Source of the DNA: RFSX01 sp965230215
GTDB lineage: Bacteria; Bacteroidota; Bacteroidia; Chitinophagales; Saprospiraceae
Direction of reading: 5' to 3'
Length of the DNA: 64,000 nucleotides
NCBI GenBank assembly: GCA_965230215.1
Contig: CBDDKN010000002.1
Span: 1,240,001 to 1,304,000 of the forward strand
In this document: one piece after another, positions 62,272 through 64,000 of the stretch
Layout of the letters: each line of letters begins with the position of its first letter
How positions within the stretch are numbered: the stretch's first letter is position 1
Notes under the pieces: generated by a model
What the model saw: only the letters and a program-made list of their open reading frames with translations
Told to the model about the DNA's origin: nothing
Database searches by the model: none
Program-made: the position numbers and the translations under genes

Positions 62272-63303
62272 TTACAATTTATCAATTTCATTAGAAATGA
62301 AATCGTACCTTCTTTTAACATCATCTCCCATATAATAATCCAACAAATCCTCTTTACTCAATTTCCCATCCGAAAAAAACTTTTGGATATATTCTATATC
62401 AAATTGTACTAGTACAATTGATTTTTCAATTTTCTTTAATACTTCCCTATTGTTTTGAATATTCGATTCAACTAATTTCTTAATTGATTGAATTTCTCTG
62501 AGATTAATTAGTACTCTGTTTAGTAATATACTAAGCACATTTGGATCAAAATCAACTTCCTTAAAGTTAATTGCTATATCACGAGCAAGCATATATGCAA
62601 TAGCCAGATTAGAATAATTACCACTCTGAGAATCAATAATAGCAACTAACCCAATTGAGGGAATATATCCTACTTCTTCAATGGTATTAAGTATTGAGCT
62701 ATCAACCAATGAAGCATCAAATACTATAATACTGGCTTTTGCCTCCCTGTTAACTTGTGCTTCAATTAGCTGACTCCATGCTGTGTCATTTTTTCTAGTA
62801 AAGATATTTTTGGATTTAATGTCACCAAGTCTAACAGATTTATCGAATTTACATTCAACTACAATTTTTAAATCGGAATCACCATTTAGTTCACAAATAA
62901 TATCTCCAGTCTTATTTCTAGGAAGTTTTCCAACTTTATTACCGGTCAACGTAATAGTGTCATTGAGTTTTTTTCCCAACACAAAATCTTCAAGAAATAA
63001 TGCTACATCTTCTTCCGCCAGATTACCTTTTAGAGCAGATTTATAAAACAGCTCTTGTTTCATATCAAAAATGAGCTTTAAGCTTTCTAATTCCGTTCCA
63101 AGTTCATTTGAGGTTTTTGATAGAAATGCTGATAGTCTATCTTCCATTAGAGCTAAAACTCCAATGTAAATGGCTCTTAAAAATTTATCATCCCTTTCTA
63201 CTACAGGAAGATTATCAAAGTAGGAGAAGACAATTTCATTTTCGATCTCAAATGATTTCACTTCGACCCGTTTTAATTTTTGATTAAGTTTGATGTTTAT
63301 CAT
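62272..63303 (-). CDS. PD-(D/E)xK nuclease-like protein in HerA operon
   Basis: 343 residues. GNLAEEDVALFLEDF (E97/E98), TGDIICEL (D134) and IVVECKF (E150, K152) follow the order of a restriction-like nuclease core, similar to RmuC/Holliday-resolvase-like members. The N-terminal 80 and C-terminal 120 residues are helical and unnamed. It begins two bases after a KTSC protein that itself overlaps a HerA-type ATPase, so the trio is one transcript. A HerA-nuclease pairing is known from DNA end-processing (HerA-NurA) and from several anti-phage systems. Confidence 0.65.
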   Translation of the reverse strand: MINIKLNQKLKRVEVKSFEIENEIVFSYFDNLPVVERDDKFLRAIYIGVLALMEDRLSAFLSKTSNELGTELESLKLIFDMKQELFYKSALKGNLAEEDVALFLEDFVLGKKLNDTITLTGNKVGKLPRNKTGDIICELNGDSDLKIVVECKFDKSVRLGDIKSKNIFTRKNDTAWSQLIEAQVNREAKASIIVFDASLVDSSILNTIEEVGYIPSIGLVAIIDSQSGNYSNLAIAYMLARDIAINFKEVDFDPNVLSILLNRVLINLREIQSIKKLVESNIQNNREVLKKIEKSIVLVQFDIEYIQKFFSDGKLSKEDLLDYYMGDDVKRRYDFISNEIDKL

Positions 63304-63305
63304 AA

Positions 63306-63518
63306 TTATATTCGTGCGTACCTGTATTGACCTTTGATATTTTGATGAAGGAATGAGCCAATGGAATCAGCCTGTTTAAAAGATTCCCATATATGGCCAG
63401 GCACATTGAAGTATTGATAAATACTACCGTTTAAAAATTGCACTTCCAATATAGAGTTGTCAGAATCATACCCAATTTTAGATACATTGGATGAACTAAA
63501 GCCGTCAAAATATTCCAT
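63306..63518 (-). CDS. KTSC-domain protein
   Basis: 70 residues. SSSNVSKIGYDSDNSILEVQFLNGSIYQYFNVPGHIW with the late GSFLHQNIKGQYRYARI is the KTSC pattern, a small domain fused or linked to lysyl-tRNA synthetase-type and DNA-related proteins. It likely binds a nucleic acid or protein partner; not an enzyme. The start shares one base with the HerA stop (TAATG) and the stop is two bases from the nuclease start. Confidence 0.8.
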   Translation of the reverse strand: MEYFDGFSSSNVSKIGYDSDNSILEVQFLNGSIYQYFNVPGHIWESFKQADSIGSFLHQNIKGQYRYARI

Positions 63519-64000
63519 TATTCTTCTTCTTGATTATTCGTTAATTTATAAATATTTGGATTTTGTTTAATCCATGCTTCTACTAATTCTTTGTAATTTT
63601 CTTCATAATCGATCTTAATATCCCATCCTCCTACTACACTTGAATTTTCAGGTTCTTCCTCTGAACACACAACTGGGTCTAAGCTATCTGGTCTGTTCTC
63701 TTTTTCAGGAGGCTCAATTATTGTTCTCATTGGAAGTTTAACAGCTTCTCCAAGTACAATTGCCTCACCTGTTCTCAATATTGGTAACATATCCGTTAAA
63801 CCTTCCAAATTATCAGATATTGTTCCTTTAACTTGAGATCTATCAGTATGGTTCGACAGCCTCAAACTTATATAAGTTCCACATTGAGATAGAATGGTTG
63901 GATCAACCTCTGAAGGTCTTTGGCTAACTACCATTGCCCCAATTCCATACTTTCTTCCTTCCTTGACAATTCTTTTTACAATATTTGAAGCAAACCCTTT
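63518..64000 (-). CDS. HerA-type ATPase, C-terminal part only
   Basis: The frame is open to the window end; 160 residues are visible. KEGRKYGIGAMVVSQRPSEVDPTILSQCGTYISLRLSN with the final sensor and arginine-finger-like segment and ..LRTGEAIVLGEAVKLPMRT is the C-terminal end of a HerA/FtsK-like DNA translocase (DUF87). The P-loop must be further right, outside the window. It is the first visible gene of a HerA-KTSC-nuclease operon. Confidence 0.85.
   Translation of the reverse strand, partial: KGFASNIVKRIVKEGRKYGIGAMVVSQRPSEVDPTILSQCGTYISLRLSNHTDRSQVKGTISDNLEGLTDMLPILRTGEAIVLGEAVKLPMRTIIEPPEKENRPDSLDPVVCSEEEPENSSVVGGWDIKIDYEENYKELVEAWIKQNPNIYKLTNNQEEE

Overview
The window looks like a chromosome segment of a marine-type Bacteroidota (Saprospiria/Cytophagales-like). 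The clues are moderately AT-rich DNA, few Shine-Dalgarno sequences, secreted proteins ending in type IX secretion (Por) sorting domains with 'YPNPF'/'YPVPS' starts, DUF5606, DUF6249 and DUF3857 proteins, and many short lipoproteins. The exact genus cannot be read from the sequence. No rRNA, CRISPR array or insertion sequence was seen.

1-29880 is ordinary chromosome. It holds the end of a DAHP synthase/chorismate mutase fusion, a DUF5606 protein, a PDZ/multi-pass membrane protein, an ECF sigma/membrane regulator unit followed by two DUF3857-transglutaminase proteins, a 1576-residue dockerin/T9SS surface protein, and a second sigma unit (lipoprotein, sigma, inner-membrane helix fused to an outer-membrane barrel). 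It continues with a TPR adenylate cyclase carrying a one-base frameshift, an EGF-like lipoprotein, a T9SS protein, an exported Gfo/Idh/MocA oxidoreductase and a large zinc metalloprotease. A cysteine dioxygenase / cysteine-sulfinate-type decarboxylase / Na+ symporter / Lrp group probably makes and handles hypotaurine or taurine.

29881 to beyond 64000 is an integrated mobile element. Its left edge is a detached tRNA 3' end that still has its terminator, next to a tyrosine recombinase. The right attachment site is outside the window. Cargo comes first: two putative nuclease/HEPN defence-like genes and an HNH protein. Then comes a very AT-rich block (about 35200-49500) that reads as a natural-product or specialised-metabolism cluster. 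It encodes a Tat-type lipoprotein, a PaaK-like adenylating enzyme, a three-gene redox operon (GMC dehydrogenase with an Fe-S motif, its small subunit, a VioB-like ferritin-fold protein), a 5'-nucleotidase family protein, a TauD-like and a PhyH-like oxygenase, a methyltransferase, a 713-residue aldolase-cupin-methyltransferase fusion, and an asparagine synthetase-like amidotransferase.

49494-60513 is the transfer and maintenance module. It contains a DNA-binding coiled-coil protein, a repeat-rich non-coding region (origin or operator candidate), an HTH replication-like protein, a CHC2/Toprim primase, a MobF relaxase-helicase, and a soluble TraG/VirD4-like ATPase next to separate small membrane proteins. 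No type IV secretion channel genes lie in the window. 60571-64000 is a second defence-like island: a protein with a TIR/deoxyribosyltransferase-like C-terminus, and a HerA ATPase - KTSC - PD-(D/E)xK nuclease operon cut by the window end.
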